From Hofstenia miamia (Eukaryota > Xenacoelomorpha > Acoela), in NCBI GenBank assembly GCA_004352715.1, contig SCFE01000016.1, positions 2,630,402-2,694,401 on the forward strand: DNA of 64,000 bases, written 5' to 3'. Of the stretch, positions 13,901 to 22,575 are shown piece by piece (within the stretch, counting starts at the first letter, position 1; every line of letters begins with the position of its first letter). The notes beneath the pieces are model-generated. The model saw only the letters and a list, made by a program, of their open reading frames with translations. It searched no databases and was not told the DNA's origin. Both the position numbers and the translations under genes were made by a program.

Positions 13901-16900
13901 TAATCTAGAATTCGTGTGTTTAATTTGCTTGAATTTTTGTTCAATTCAGCTGAGAAGAGGTATATAGTCCTATGAATTTTCCAAAGAAGCTAAAACTAGA
14001 CTTTATTGATTAGGATAGATATAAACCTCACAGTACCTACAAATTGTAGTTGTATTGCACCCATTCTTAGATGGAAGCACCTCTGCTAGACTGAAGGCCA
14101 CCCACTGAGTGTTTTATCGGGAACGCTACGCGTTTCCATGGCGTGTCTACTTCCAATGTGTGTTTCGTTATACTCAAGTAGTGTTGCCAGTAGCGAAATA
14201 AAAATTTCTCAGATATGTATGATATTTGTCCTTAGCTATGGTTATTAAAGTAGAAATGGAAAATTCCTTCAATAATGAATTGGTAGTCTTATTTTTATTG
14301 CATTGTATCTTAAATTTAATTTCTTTGATAAACCTGTTGATCTCATGGACACTCCCAGCATTTCTAAGTGAGTTTTATTTAGATCGATATTCCAAACATG
14401 TCTGAAGAGGAAGTAAGTTTGACTTTTATTCTGTTTAATGCGACAAGTATTTTTAATTTTTCTGAATATGTGTTTCAAACGATTTTTCTCCATCCTGTAG
14501 ATGCCCACTTCTTTCCAATATAATTGCAAATGATATACCTATACACTTATCAATCATTCAGTTTAAGAGGGAATTACTTAACACGTAACATATCAAGGTC
14601 GGTCAAAACGAATGACCTCCTATATCTTCTTATTGGTGTCAGAAGTTAAATTGACGTCTGACCTTGATTTTCTGTTCGAGGATTCAGAATTATTATTGAA
14701 GAAATGATTGAATCATTTTAAGTGCTATGTTGTCTTTCAGTAATGAACAACAGTGCATTAGAAAGTTGCATGAAATACCGTAAACAATGCTGCAAGAAAC
14801 ATATTGGTTCTGCTATGTGCAGTTTTATACAGGATAATCTTCACTAATTTCTGTAGTACATGTAGAAAAACAATTTGATTTGGATTACCTTATGTCTTCT
14901 ATTTTATCAAATAATTCTTTATATTGTATGAAGTGTTCATCAATAATGAACTAAAAGCATAAAGAATAGCAAAATATCTCTCAAAGTCAGAAACCTTGAA
15001 TTATATTGTAGGTGGGTTAATGGTGTGAAAGATCCCAGCCAAAGTCATGCTTAAAATTGGAATATTTTATAGAATATTGTCAAAGCTTTAACTCTAGATA
15101 TGAGATTTCAGCAAACATTGTGTGCTGCAATTACTATAATATATAAAGTAGTTCATTTGTTGAAAATCATGTTAATAATTATTGCGTTTGTAGCAGTAAA
15201 AGTACAGTACTGAAAACCTAATTAATAGCTACTGAAATCTCAAATAACGGAGCAAATTTAATTTTTATTGCTATTTATAGACATTTTCTCCATGTGTTTA
15301 AATAGAGCATCCAATGTAATTTACTTCTCAATTTGAAATAAAATTTCTTGAAAAATTCACACATTTAGAAAATTAAGGTATTAAAACTTGGTGCTTCATC
15401 AACATCCCTCTTGCTAAATCGAGCATGACTTTGGACTATTATAGCTTTTAGGTTGAAATTAATTCAATTTAATGTGCTTATTTATAATTTTTTTGCACGT
15501 ATTTGTTTTCAATACTTCATTAAAACATTAATTATATTATAGAAATATATACGTAATGGCAACCCAATGTAATGCAAAATACAGAATGTGAATACAGCAG
15601 GGACGCACTTGAGCGCGTTTTTTAATTTTTGATTTCAAATAATACCATGCTTTTGTATAAAATTTATTTAATTTCTATATTTTGAACATAGTGTAGTGTA
15701 AGTGACTTTTATTGTATTTCAGGAGCATTTTTCCTAACTTTTACTAGTTTTGTTTTCATTACCAGTTGCAGTGATATATTTTCGTCTTGTTAGCTGTCTC
15801 GTAGGGAAGTCGTAGAGTCTGCAAATGAGGGTGAAGCCGTAAATTCGAAGTCCAAAGCCCGAACATCGACTATGGATTTTTTGAATATAATGCAAGCCGG
15901 GAATGTTTAGATGTCGGTGATTCTCAGTACTTCCATGCGTAAATCAAGTTTTTTGAATATTGAATATTCATAAAATTATCAAATAATGGGGAATTCACTT
16001 TCATAAATGATTACAGCGGTTTATTTTCAAATCATTTAATCCAAATTTCAATGACAATCTCATTCAAAAACCGGTTGCTCTAGAGGATGTTATTGACAAT
16101 TTTATTTTGTCATTCAGATAAATATAAATCTAAGAATCATTCAGTATACAAAGTAAAATTAAAAACACTTTTTCACTGTTAACACGACATTATTTTCTAG
16201 TGTTGTGCACACCTTAAAGTTTTAAGGAATTACTTAAGGTGGTCCTATACTAAAAATATCAAAATTTTCAATTTTTTGATTTTGGTTGTTTTACATAGTT
16301 TCAACTATCTGTTAACTGCTGGTATAGCTATTTTTTCATGAAGAATTATATAAATTAGTTTAAAAGTAATTTTAAAATGTGATACTTAAAATTTAATTTC
16401 ACATACTTTTTTGTGTTTTTTTCTTTTTTTCTTTCTTTACTTTTTTTTAATGAATTCATTTCCCTATTTATTAAATCATTTTGCTTATTCTATTGTTTAG
16501 GAGATATAAAATGAAAGAAAAAAATTTTTTGAGGTTAAATTGACCAAATACCAAAAAAATATTAAATGAAGGGGATTTTTTGCTTAAAACGTAGTTTTCT
16601 TAGATTTGCTAATTTTTGAAATGGTGCGATCAATAACTTTTTTTAGTACAGAAAGTTTATATTTATAAATGGAATACTTATGTAAATTTTTATTTTAAAA
16701 CTCTCAGTCAATTTAAGTTATTGACCGCACCACAATATCCCTAAAATAGACCGGTTTGGTTCGTAAAAGCAGGACCAGACAGTAAATTTTGAAAATTACA
16801 TATTTTTTTTAAATTTTCATTCATTTTCAAACAAATAAACAATTAAAACTTAACTTTGAAAAGAAAACATGGCGTTTCTTTCTTTTAGTATAGGACCACC

Positions 16901-17592
16901 TTAATGGAATCTTTGCAATGTTGAAATATGATTTTAGATTTCTCGATGGAAGACTTTAAGCTTAAATCAAACAGTTGATTGGTCAGAAGCTTTATTGGAT
17001 GAGGCGCCAATGCAAGTAGTCCGTCGTACCCCATTAACTAAGGTGACATTAAAATTGTTGGTTGGAAACACAAACTAGCTCAATAAATTTATACTTTTTA
17101 TTTAAATTGAATAATTTTAGATTATCTGTTTTAATCACGTCAACCACGTTTATGCACTAAAATTTCGTTTGAAATCAAAGTTCGTCACCTTTCCTTTCAA
17201 ATTTAATGCAAAAATCTTTAAGCTTAACATTTCATTCGAATTTTAAAAGTAGAAGTTCTTTTTAAAATATTAATTGTTGAAATTATCTTGTTTATAATTT
17301 TAATCAATTTCTGCTTCTTTCGAATCTGTGATAAATTATATATGTATATATTTTCGATTTTTGCTATGGAAAATGCAAAAACCTTGCATTTGGCGGGAAA
17401 CGGTCCGAAATTTCTAAGGCACTTTTTCCCCAAAAAACCTATTTTTTGGATATTGCTCCCGCAGTATTCACTCGAACTTAAATATATTTACTATGGGGGT
17501 AGGTAAATTAAAGAGACACTACCCTGCGAAATTTCAAAGATTTATGTTTGGAAACGCGGTTAAGATGAGGTTTTTTAAAAAAAATTAGCGGG

Positions 17593-17625
<33 letters not shown>

Positions 17626-20600
17626 AATTTCTCTGGAGCTTTGGACTACAGTTATGCAAAAGAATTGTTTTAGAAATTCTATCTACCTTGTATGTTTATG
17701 AAGATAATTTTCAAAGTGCTTCTTCACAAAACAATTTGAAAACTATTTCTAATATAAATTTAAAAATTTAGCCCGGTTCTAGTAAAAAAAAGGTTGTGAA
17801 AGTGTCACCAAACTTTTGTCATTGATTATAATTCATTAGGTTATATCTTTTTTAATATTTTCCAATTGCTTTGAATTGTTGAATCACTATTTATTTAGAC
17901 TCATTCTTTGTTTTCGCTGCTTGGTTTGNNNNNNNNNNNNNNNNNNNNNTTTAGAAATTCTATCTACCTTGTATGTTTATGAAGATAATTTTCAAAGTGC
18001 TTCTTCACAAAACAATTTGAAAACTATTTCTAATATAAATTTAAAAATTTAGCCCGGTTCTAGTAAAAAAAAGGTTGTGAAAGTGTCACCAAACTTTTGT
18101 CATTGATTATAATTCATTAGGTTATATCTTTTTTAATATTTTCCAATTGCTTTGAATTGTTGAATCACTATTTATTTAGACTCATTCTTTGTTTTCGCTG
18201 CTTGGTTTGCGTCAAATTTATGTTGTCGATATGGGAAAATTGAAAGGGTTGATTACACTGAAAGAGGTAGTTCCCTTTTTGTTTTTATTGCTATTATAAT
18301 GTAATATAAATAAATGTGTTTTAAAGGTTACTGCTAAATTGATTCCTTACTCTCATCGGCCACTTCCGGTCGGCTTAGAAGTGCTTTGTAAGTCACACCT
18401 GTTTGTCATTCACTTTTGTGTTGTCATTTATCATTAAGCTTGCTAACCATAATTTTATGCGAACTTGCATCATATCTTTTTAAAATCCACCACTTCACAT
18501 AATCTATATAGTTTTCTTCAGTAATGCAAATGTTGAATTAGGTTACAGTTTGTGTTACTGGGATCTATGTGCAGAGATCTTTAATCAATGTTAGAACAAA
18601 CACCTTGTAATACGACGTTCTTAATCATTTCCAGTGTAATGTGCTTTCATAACTTGCTTGTTTTAACTTTTTATTACTTTTACGCTTAATACTAATTGTA
18701 TTTAATTGTCTGTGATTTTTAATGTGGGATAATAAACATCGATAAGCCACTCTTAACTCGACATATGCCCCGATCTATTTTCAGATGCTTGACCTAGAAC
18801 CGCAATCACATTTTATATTGTTATTCATATCAAGGGCAACCAAAATAAATATTTCGATCCGTGGTTGTTATAGATGCAATTGACTCGACCAATTGCAGTA
18901 TTGACATATATGTAAGTAGCTTGAAAGGATAATGAATTTCTCATTTATAAAATGCCGTGATTTATGTAATTGACGTTGAAAATATGTCTCTATTTGCGAA
19001 AATTATATTCTCATACTCGAGGCCAGCATTTCATCCTCAGATGTTGAAATTTAGTTAATTTTAAGTATTTCCTACTGGCATAGCATAACAAAACATTGGT
19101 TTTTACATATCAAGCTTGAATTAACTGTTGAACCTATGTAATGCGTGAGGACAATAATATTCATTCTATCGATCCTTTAGGTCTAGGCTTCAACCAGAGC
19201 TGCACCGCAGTGTGGTAAGGGGGAAACGGGCCAGTCGCGGGCTGCCTAACAATGACCCGAGACGCAATCAAAGAAAGATTACTAGTATAATGTGCACAAC
19301 GTGTTTTAACATAAAAGTATCAAAATAAAAAATACAAAATCAATAAAATATACTAACATTATTCACATCTTTAAAAATTTTTAAGACTTAATTGTTTGAT
19401 TTCTTAAATTGTTCCTTAAACCTGTTGGTGATTTTCACCCTTACGATTAAAGGTGCCCCGACCCAACCCAGCCCGCCTAAGAGTGAACCACCAAATTGCC
19501 AACCCGTTTCCCACAGTAGTATTTATTGCAAGATCACTGAATTTTTTATATCTGGAAATGTCGCAGCTTGTGACATAATTAAAATTGTCATACAAATTAT
19601 TCTGACCATTTTTTGTGAATTTTTAGAAAATCGTTCGCTGTAGTCATAAGCAATTGCAACTTAGGTGGGCTTACAGTGAGGAGCAATATTTTGTTTTTCA
19701 TCGAATTTTCATTTTAACAATAGCAAGTAGTATTTCTGAAACGGTATTTCACCATTATTCTTTGGACTTGATGCTTATTACATTCACTAGATCATCATGT
19801 TTAACATGCGATTTCTAATGATCCTCACGTATGTGTTTAGTATCTAGGTGTTTATTCGTTTCTTCTATTCAGTGGTCACTTCTTTAACATTCCAACGATT
19901 TCCGTGCACAATACAATAATTGAAGCAATACATCGAAGTTGGGCAAGATTATAATTTTATTCAAATTTAAACGAAATGAAATCTCGGATCATGTTACCTT
20001 CTTCAAAATATAAGAATTTGTCTCTACTGATAGATTTCTAAGTATAGTATTAACTGTCCCACTATTTTTATCAGTTATTTATTAAATGAAATTAATTACT
20101 ACTATTCCTCTCTGTGAAGTCCATCATTTGCAATCAGTTTCCACCTTTCGAATTGGTTGAAAATACATCCCTGGATCACGAAGTAAAAAACCTCTGACAC
20201 TTCTTTGACTTCACATCGATTGTAAACGCCCTTCAAGAATAATACAGTACAAAACAAAGGTCTAAGTTTTTCTTAAGAAATTCCCCAAATAAAAATAACG
20301 GGGGACATTTTTTGCAAGTGTTGTTGAACTTTTGTTACAATCTTGTAGTGCTGTGTGTGTAGAGGTGTTACGCGCAGGTGCCCGTTTTTGCGGGTATCAC
20401 TGTCACGGACAAGAGTGGGCACACGTGAAGTATAAAACCACGGGTTAAATATAAGGAGACTAATTTATAAAGGTAACACATTATTGATGACATATGTTAG
20501 ACCCTGTTAACATTTATATTGCATAAGAAATCAACTGAAAATTTGCGAGTACTGTGTAATTGCGGAAGAGCAATATTCTTAATTTTAGCAACATTCCATT

Positions 20601-22471
20601 ATTGCAGGTAAGTTCGCGCAACCTGAAATAGAATAGAAAAGTTTAGGTAAAATTTTAATTTGCACCATTGCTATGTTGGAGTTAAAGGAAAGGTGTAAAT
20701 ATCGGATGCATTTTACATTTGCTTGTAGATAGGGATGGGAATTTAAGAGCAATTATCCGATGTTTAATTTATGCCTCTTCCTTAAACACTTAGTATCTTT
20801 TGTTTTAACTTTGCGAGGTCAAGGATGGCAAATGATCTACCATTGATAATTTTAATATAAACTATCGTTTCTATTTTGGATTGTTAAATATTAGTATAAT
20901 CTCGATTAGACAAAATCTTCACGGCTAACCACGGCAGTGTGCGTTTTTTACCACAAACCACCACAATAAATGAAATTTTACCGCGGTATACCGCAATGAA
21001 GTGGATTTTTAACTTCGTAAAAAAGATACATATTTCTGAATTGTTTTTAGAGGTATGCATCATCTGTAGAAAAGCTTAAAGACAATTTCTTAAGTATTAT
21101 CCAATTTTCCATGAAATATGAAAAATAACTTTTAATATTTTGTATGTGAAACTGTTTTTTTGAAAAATACTTAGAGATTTTCAATCTCAAAACAAAACAA
21201 GTTAACTGTATAAACTTTATCCCTCTGCAAGTTGTTTTAATTCTACCGCTAATCACCGCAATTGTGTAAATTGTTACCGCGGTGCGCCGCCATGCGGCAT
21301 ACTGCAGTATTACCGCACCGCACTCATCTTTAATTTTGATTTCACATCAAATATAATCTGCAGTATCTCAAACATTCATACTTGTTTCTTTAGTCTTACA
21401 AATCTTCTGTTAGAAAATGACTTCATTCGCAAGCGCTATTGGATAAAACAGAATAAATCTTCATAGTTTTGGCCATTTTAAACGTCTGCCCATAATTTTT
21501 TATTCAAACTATTTCTCATTTCTATCTGTTTTAAACGATGACTAGTGTATACTGATTTTCATTTCTCATAATTTGATTTATTCTATTACATATAGTACCC
21601 AGCAAGCAAGAAATGTTGCCTAAATGTTCCAGGAATGTCTCTGAAGTGTGATAAATGGCGGCGGTGGGAATGTTCAGGGAATGTTGTCATTGTGTGACAG
21701 AAAATTTTTTGAGGATGTTTCAGAAAATGACCAACATTATTTTTACAAAGATTTCAAAAACTAGGTGCAAGTAGTAGCAATAGTGTTTTAGCATCACTAT
21801 AGTCATTCAAATTATCAATTATTTTTCAGTTGCTGACAATTACTATACTTTATGCTTTTTCTTGCTTCATAAGGTCTTACTGAAATTCTTTATACATAAT
21901 GATATTTATAATTATCAATGGCGACTTTAATTATAGTTAGCAACAATGCAATTATTTGTAATCTTAAATCAACTAGTATTTTAATTACAAAAGTGTAAAG
22001 ATATATTGGAACATTCTTGGAATGTTCCATTGCTGCATGGGGTATAGTTATCCCTCTTGTACGTAGGTTATAGAACTGCTTAAGTCTTCCTGAACAGTAC
22101 CACATAGAATCTTGAACAGCTATCTACATATTGGATCATCAATTGAGATTTTAACAATATAACACCGTTTGCTTAATTAATTCTTCATTAATCTCGTCCT
22201 CAGAGGAATGCTCCCTGCAAAAAACCACAATTGACTTTTTGCTTTTAAGGTACGCGAGGCAATCGAGGAGACGACACTGTATGGATTCACATTGAACAAC
22301 ATGAATCTACATTACTCTGATAACGTCGATTCACATTCCCTTGATTCAGGACATAGATCACGTGATTCCACCAGGAGATCGATCCATTCCTCGAGAAGCA
22401 CTGCAACAGCCGCTATCAACAACGCATTCATCAAAGAGGAGGCTTCTAATGATCCTAATAAAGATGTTTAG
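1772..22471 (+). CDS. ClC voltage-gated chloride channel (ClC-1/2 type), 5' partial, 17 exons
   Basis: Exons 1772-1928, 3146-3271, 4314-4401, 4445-4543, 4625-4709, 4750-4899, 4941-5010, 5136-5246, 7127-7224, 7268-7383, 12057-12205, 12285-12557, 13062-13165, 15794-15904, 16938-17042, 18180-18266 and 22250-22471 join in phase to 716 codons plus TAG. All have AG/GT borders. The product is a plasma-membrane Cl- channel. Motifs in the visible part are GPFVH (residues 1-5), GVFVP (about 250-254), the conserved pore Tyr in SIYDS (about 346), CBS1 (about 370-440) and CBS2 (about 606-650). The position of the exchanger 'proton glutamate' reads SIEVT, with Val, which in this family marks channels rather than Cl-/H+ antiporters. 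The gating Glu of GKEGP lies on the exon missing to the left. The C-terminal tail is rich in Ser, Arg and His. Sequence resembles arthropod and nematode ClC-2-like proteins most. Orthologue naming is not safe. Confidence 0.93.
3146..3271 (+). CDS. ClC exon b (VLFSIEVT...NYWRGFF)
   Basis: The acceptor is ATATTTAG and the donor is GTGAGT. Phase is 1 in and 1 out. It encodes [18 protein letters not shown] and the following helix to YFAEED. Val after SIE replaces the antiporter proton glutamate, supporting channel function. Confidence 0.92.
4314..4401 (+). CDS. ClC exon c ([11 protein letters not shown]...)
   Basis: The acceptor is TTTTTTAG and the donor is GTACGT. Phase is 1 in and 2 out. It encodes [19 protein letters not shown] and EMLIFAFIG, which matches the RFRLDFPFD...AVIG segment of ClC-2-type proteins. 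Confidence 0.88.
4445..4543 (+). CDS. ClC exon d ([15 protein letters not shown])
   Basis: The intron before it is only 43 bp. The acceptor is TTACCAG and the donor is GTAAGC. Phase is 2 in and 2 out. It encodes the GxGGALFVxxHRK helix and a basic loop. Confidence 0.88.
4625..4709 (+). CDS. ClC exon e ([11 protein letters not shown]...FMAGD)
   Basis: The acceptor is GTATTTAG and the donor is GTAAGC. Phase is 2 in and 0 out. It encodes [20 protein letters not shown] then LGRFMAGD, equivalent to the TFPPGFGQFMAG segment of vertebrate ClC-2. Confidence 0.88.
4750..4899 (+). CDS. ClC exon f (LFTNFTW...)
   Basis: The acceptor is CCTTTCAG and the donor is GTAGCA. It is 150 nt long and phase 0/0. 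It encodes [16 protein letters not shown] and a loop with [12 protein letters not shown], typical of the extracellular loop before the helix leading to GxFxP. Confidence 0.9.
4941..5010 (+). CDS. ClC exon g with GVFVP selectivity motif
   Basis: The acceptor is CATTTAG and the donor is GTTAGC. Phase is 0 in and 1 out. It encodes [20 protein letters not shown] and VIG. GVFVP is the GxFxP pore motif. Confidence 0.92.
5136..5246 (+). CDS. ClC exon h (AAFGRLVGE...PGGYAIVG)
   Basis: The acceptor is TTGTTTAG and the donor is GTCAGT. Phase is 1 in and 1 out. It encodes [19 protein letters not shown] and [11 protein letters not shown], conserved throughout ClC channels. Confidence 0.92.
5742..6010. 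repeat. Segment 5742-5823 repeated at 5929-6010
   Basis: The 82 bp left of and into the palindrome recur 187 bp further on, across the gap. After 6010 the second copy skips most of the left arm and joins the loop. This is the pattern of an assembly break at a hairpin rather than a biological tandem repeat. Confidence 0.8.
5817..6086. mobile_element. Palindromic PIF/Harbinger-type MITE, split by assembly gap
   Basis: Left arm 5817-5878 and right arm 6025-6086 are exact reverse complements over 62 nt, starting GGCCACGGTTAGAC. A five-base loop (GATAA, 6020-6024) lies beside the right arm. The flanks TAA (5814-5816) and TAA (6087-6089) match the 3-bp TWA target duplication of PIF/Harbinger elements. 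The intact element would be about 129 bp. The interposed sequence is a duplicated flank plus a gap. No coding is present. Confidence 0.75.
5879..5928. other. Assembly gap, 50 N
   Basis: A run of 50 N falls exactly at the tip of the left arm of the palindromic element. Confidence 0.99.
7127..7224 (+). CDS. ClC exon i ([11 protein letters not shown]...ELTGQ)
   Basis: The acceptor is AATTTTAG and the donor is GTATGA. Phase is 1 in and 0 out. It encodes [20 protein letters not shown] and [13 protein letters not shown], a hallmark ClC segment. Confidence 0.93.
7268..7383 (+). CDS. ClC exon j with conserved pore tyrosine
   Basis: The acceptor is GTTTTTAG after a 43-bp intron, and the donor is GTAAGT. 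Phase is 0 in and 2 out. It encodes [20 protein letters not shown] and [14 protein letters not shown]. The Tyr of SIYDS is the conserved pore residue. Confidence 0.92.
7402..7880. mobile_element. hAT-type MITE, 479 bp, exact 8-bp target duplication
   Basis: The ends are TAGGGCTCTGTGAGTA and the complement-like TACTCGCAAGGCCCTA read inwards. Identical 8-mers CTTTCACC flank it at 7394-7401 and 7881-7888. Subterminal regions contain GAGTCGAGTC / GACTCGACC words. The left duplication begins only 10 bases after the donor GT of the preceding ClC exon, so the splice site is just spared. No ORF is present. Confidence 0.85.
8786..8887. repeat. 32-bp tandem repeat, three units
   Basis: Units at 8786-8817, 8818-8849 and 8850-8881 are identical, followed by six bases of a fourth. 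Each unit begins GTCATTTTTTAATGG. Function is unknown. It lies inside a ClC intron. Confidence 0.9.
11556..11830. mobile_element. hAT-type MITE, CGTGCC family, copy 2
   Basis: The left end is CATATTGGAACCGTGCCG and the right end complement is CAGTGTTGGAACAGTGCC. Tandem CCGTG words lie near 11750. It is related to 1354-1646 in ends, interior and spacing. The flanking 8-mers agree poorly, so the target duplication has decayed or the left edge is misplaced. Confidence 0.6.
12057..12205 (+). CDS. ClC exon k, first half of CBS1
   Basis: The acceptor is TAATTTAG and the donor is GTGAGA. Phase is 2 in and 1 out. It encodes [17 protein letters not shown], then [19 protein letters not shown] and PIVESS. 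This aligns with the YxVxVEDIMVRDV...LPLVxSP opening of the first cytosolic CBS domain. Confidence 0.9.
12285..12557 (+). CDS. ClC exon l, end of CBS1 and linker
   Basis: The acceptor is TTCTCTTAG and the donor G|GTACGC is at 12558. Phase is 1 in and 1 out. It encodes [18 protein letters not shown], closing CBS1, then a polar, Arg-rich linker to RRSISKPG. A second possible donor inside (GTAAGG, near GAR) would shorten the linker. The chosen donor joins in phase to the next exon. Confidence 0.85.
12702..12955. mobile_element. GGGCC-ended hAT-like repeat, copy 1 (intron)
   Basis: It starts CAGGGCCAGGGGGGCATGGC and ends near GGGGCCATGGCCCG. The interior closely matches 60046-60312, including the shared word CTTCCTCTTGGCAT. 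The second copy abuts a hAT transposase remnant, which suggests that this is an end fragment of that kind of hAT element. The exact edges and target duplication are unclear. Confidence 0.55.
13062..13165 (+). CDS. ClC exon m, CBS1-CBS2 linker
   Basis: The acceptor is CTATTTTAG. The donor taken is GTACAT at 13166, phase 1 in and 0 out. It encodes [20 protein letters not shown] to KKRRRSH. An earlier donor (GTATAA at 13141) is possible but breaks phase with the next exon. This linker is variable in the family. Confidence 0.65.
13166..15793. other. ClC intron, nothing recognised
   Basis: This is 2.6 kb of AT-rich sequence. I see no exon, transposon ends, tandem repeat or RNA gene in it. Confidence 0.5.
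15794..15904 (+). CDS. ClC exon n, linker (3' edge uncertain)
   Basis: The acceptor is CTTGTTAG. It is open in phase 0 for 38 codons ([16 protein letters not shown]...) before TAG at 15908. Two donors keep phase: GTAAAT at 15839 (15 codons) and GTTTAG at 15905 (37 codons). The first fits the donor consensus better. The linker is poorly conserved, so homology cannot decide. Confidence 0.5.
16238..16900. mobile_element. TTAA-flanked MITE, piggyBac-type
   Basis: The inverted ends GGTGGTCCTATACTAAAA match exactly over 18 nt, at 16238-16255 and in complement at 16883-16900. TTAA flanks both sides (16234-16237 and 16901-16904), which is the piggyBac target duplication. It is 663 bp with no transposase. 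Its right edge lies 37 bases from the next ClC exon, just upstream of the splice acceptor. A piggyBac transposase fragment lies at 30.2-30.7 kb, but there is no evidence that the two are related. Confidence 0.7.
16938..17042 (+). CDS. ClC exon o, start of CBS2
   Basis: The acceptor is TGATTTTAG and the donor is GTGACA. It is 105 nt long and phase 0/0. It encodes [20 protein letters not shown], then [15 protein letters not shown]. This aligns with the LDEPVNF...PFQLVERTSLHK entry to CBS2. Confidence 0.88.
17592..17626. repeat. (AT)n microsatellite
   Basis: A simple AT dinucleotide run in a ClC intron. Confidence 0.95.
17899..17928 (+). pseudogene. Duplicate start of CBS2 exon (probable assembly artefact)
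   Basis: The first 30 nt of exon p (encoding [10 protein letters not shown]) appear here after the same TTATTTAG acceptor, then stop at the gap. It should not be counted as a separate exon. Confidence 0.8.
17929..17949. other. Assembly gap, 21 N
   Basis: A run of 21 N between two identical 260-bp flanks. Confidence 0.99.
18180..18266 (+). CDS. ClC exon p, core of CBS2
   Basis: The acceptor is TTATTTAG and the donor is GTAGTT. It is 87 nt long and phase 0/0. It encodes [20 protein letters not shown], then LKGLITLKE, matching the H-x-LFSLLGL...GxLxGIVTLKEL signature of ClC CBS2. Confidence 0.93.
18327..18437 (+). CDS. Candidate alternative last exon of the ClC gene
   Basis: After acceptor TTTTAAAG the frame set by exon p stays open for 36 codons ([20 protein letters not shown]...) to TAA at 18435. 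This would replace the tail encoded at 22250. An internal GTAAGT at 18388 exists, but using it would leave the next exon out of phase. No canonical poly(A) signal is seen nearby. It may be chance. Confidence 0.3.
   Translation, partial: VTAKLIPYSHRPLPVGLEVLCKSHLFVIHFCVVIYH
19208..19516. mobile_element. GC-rich hAT-like MITE (candidate)
   Basis: The left end CAGTGTGG is followed by GGGGGAAACGGGCC. The right end complement reads CTGTGGGAAACGGGTTGG. GC-rich ends on an AT-rich core resemble the other hAT MITEs here. No 8-bp target duplication was found, so the edges are provisional. Confidence 0.35.
20229..20373. repeat. 145-bp repeat, identical to 40645-40789
   Basis: It begins CCCTTCAAGAATAATACAGT and matches 40645-40789 throughout by eye. 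The distant copy stops at a 555-N gap. It is either a young dispersed repeat or a misplaced contig end. Confidence 0.8.
20925..21325. repeat. Region with clustered CCGC/ACCGC words
   Basis: ACCGC and CCGC words cluster at 20940-21000 and 21240-21325 around an AT-rich core, all in the same orientation. It resembles the subterminal word arrays of the hAT MITEs in this window, but no inverted ends were found. Confidence 0.35.
22250..22471 (+). CDS. ClC exon q, end of CBS2 and C-terminal tail
   Basis: The acceptor is GCTTTTAAG. It runs in phase 0 for 73 codons and ends in TAG at 22469-22471. [12 protein letters not shown] continues LITLKE from exon p, as in the TLKELRKAIEG end of vertebrate CBS2. 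The tail then alternates His, Ser, Asp and Arg ([20 protein letters not shown]), which suggests a phosphorylation-rich tail. Confidence 0.92.
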   Translation, partial: VREAIEETTLYGFTLNNMNLHYSDNVDSHSLDSGHRSRDSTRRSIHSSRSTATAAINNAFIKEEASNDPNKDV

Positions 22472-22569
22472 TTTTATATATTTATTTATTTGTCTGTGTA
22501 TTCGTGTTTTAACCTTAGCGTAGGATTTTATCAATGAAATTTCAAATTCCATTTGTAATTGTCACTGTA

Positions 22570-22575
22570 AATAAA
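22570..22575 (+). promoter_or_regulatory. Poly(A) signal AATAAA for the ClC gene
   Basis: A canonical AATAAA lies about 100 nt after the stop codon, in ACTGTAAATAAAAC. It is the first such hexamer downstream. Confidence 0.5.

Larger units (their letters stand above)
17669..18209. repeat. 260-bp segment 17669-17928 repeated at 17950-18209
   Basis: The two copies appear identical and are separated only by 21 N. The left copy includes the first 30 bases of the CBS2 exon. This is best read as one locus assembled twice at a contig edge. Confidence 0.85.
18438..22249. other. Last ClC intron, repeat-bearing
   Basis: This 3.8-kb stretch holds a GC-rich MITE candidate (19208-19516), a 145-bp segment duplicated at 40645 (20229-20373) and a CCGC-word region (20925-21325). 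A weak repeat of GGAATGTTC-type words lies near 21620-22030. No further exon was recognised. Confidence 0.5.

Noticed and set aside
17224-17506. Overlapping 69- and 72-codon frames on opposite strands
   Set aside because: They are shadows of each other in AT-rich intron sequence, with no homology or splice support.
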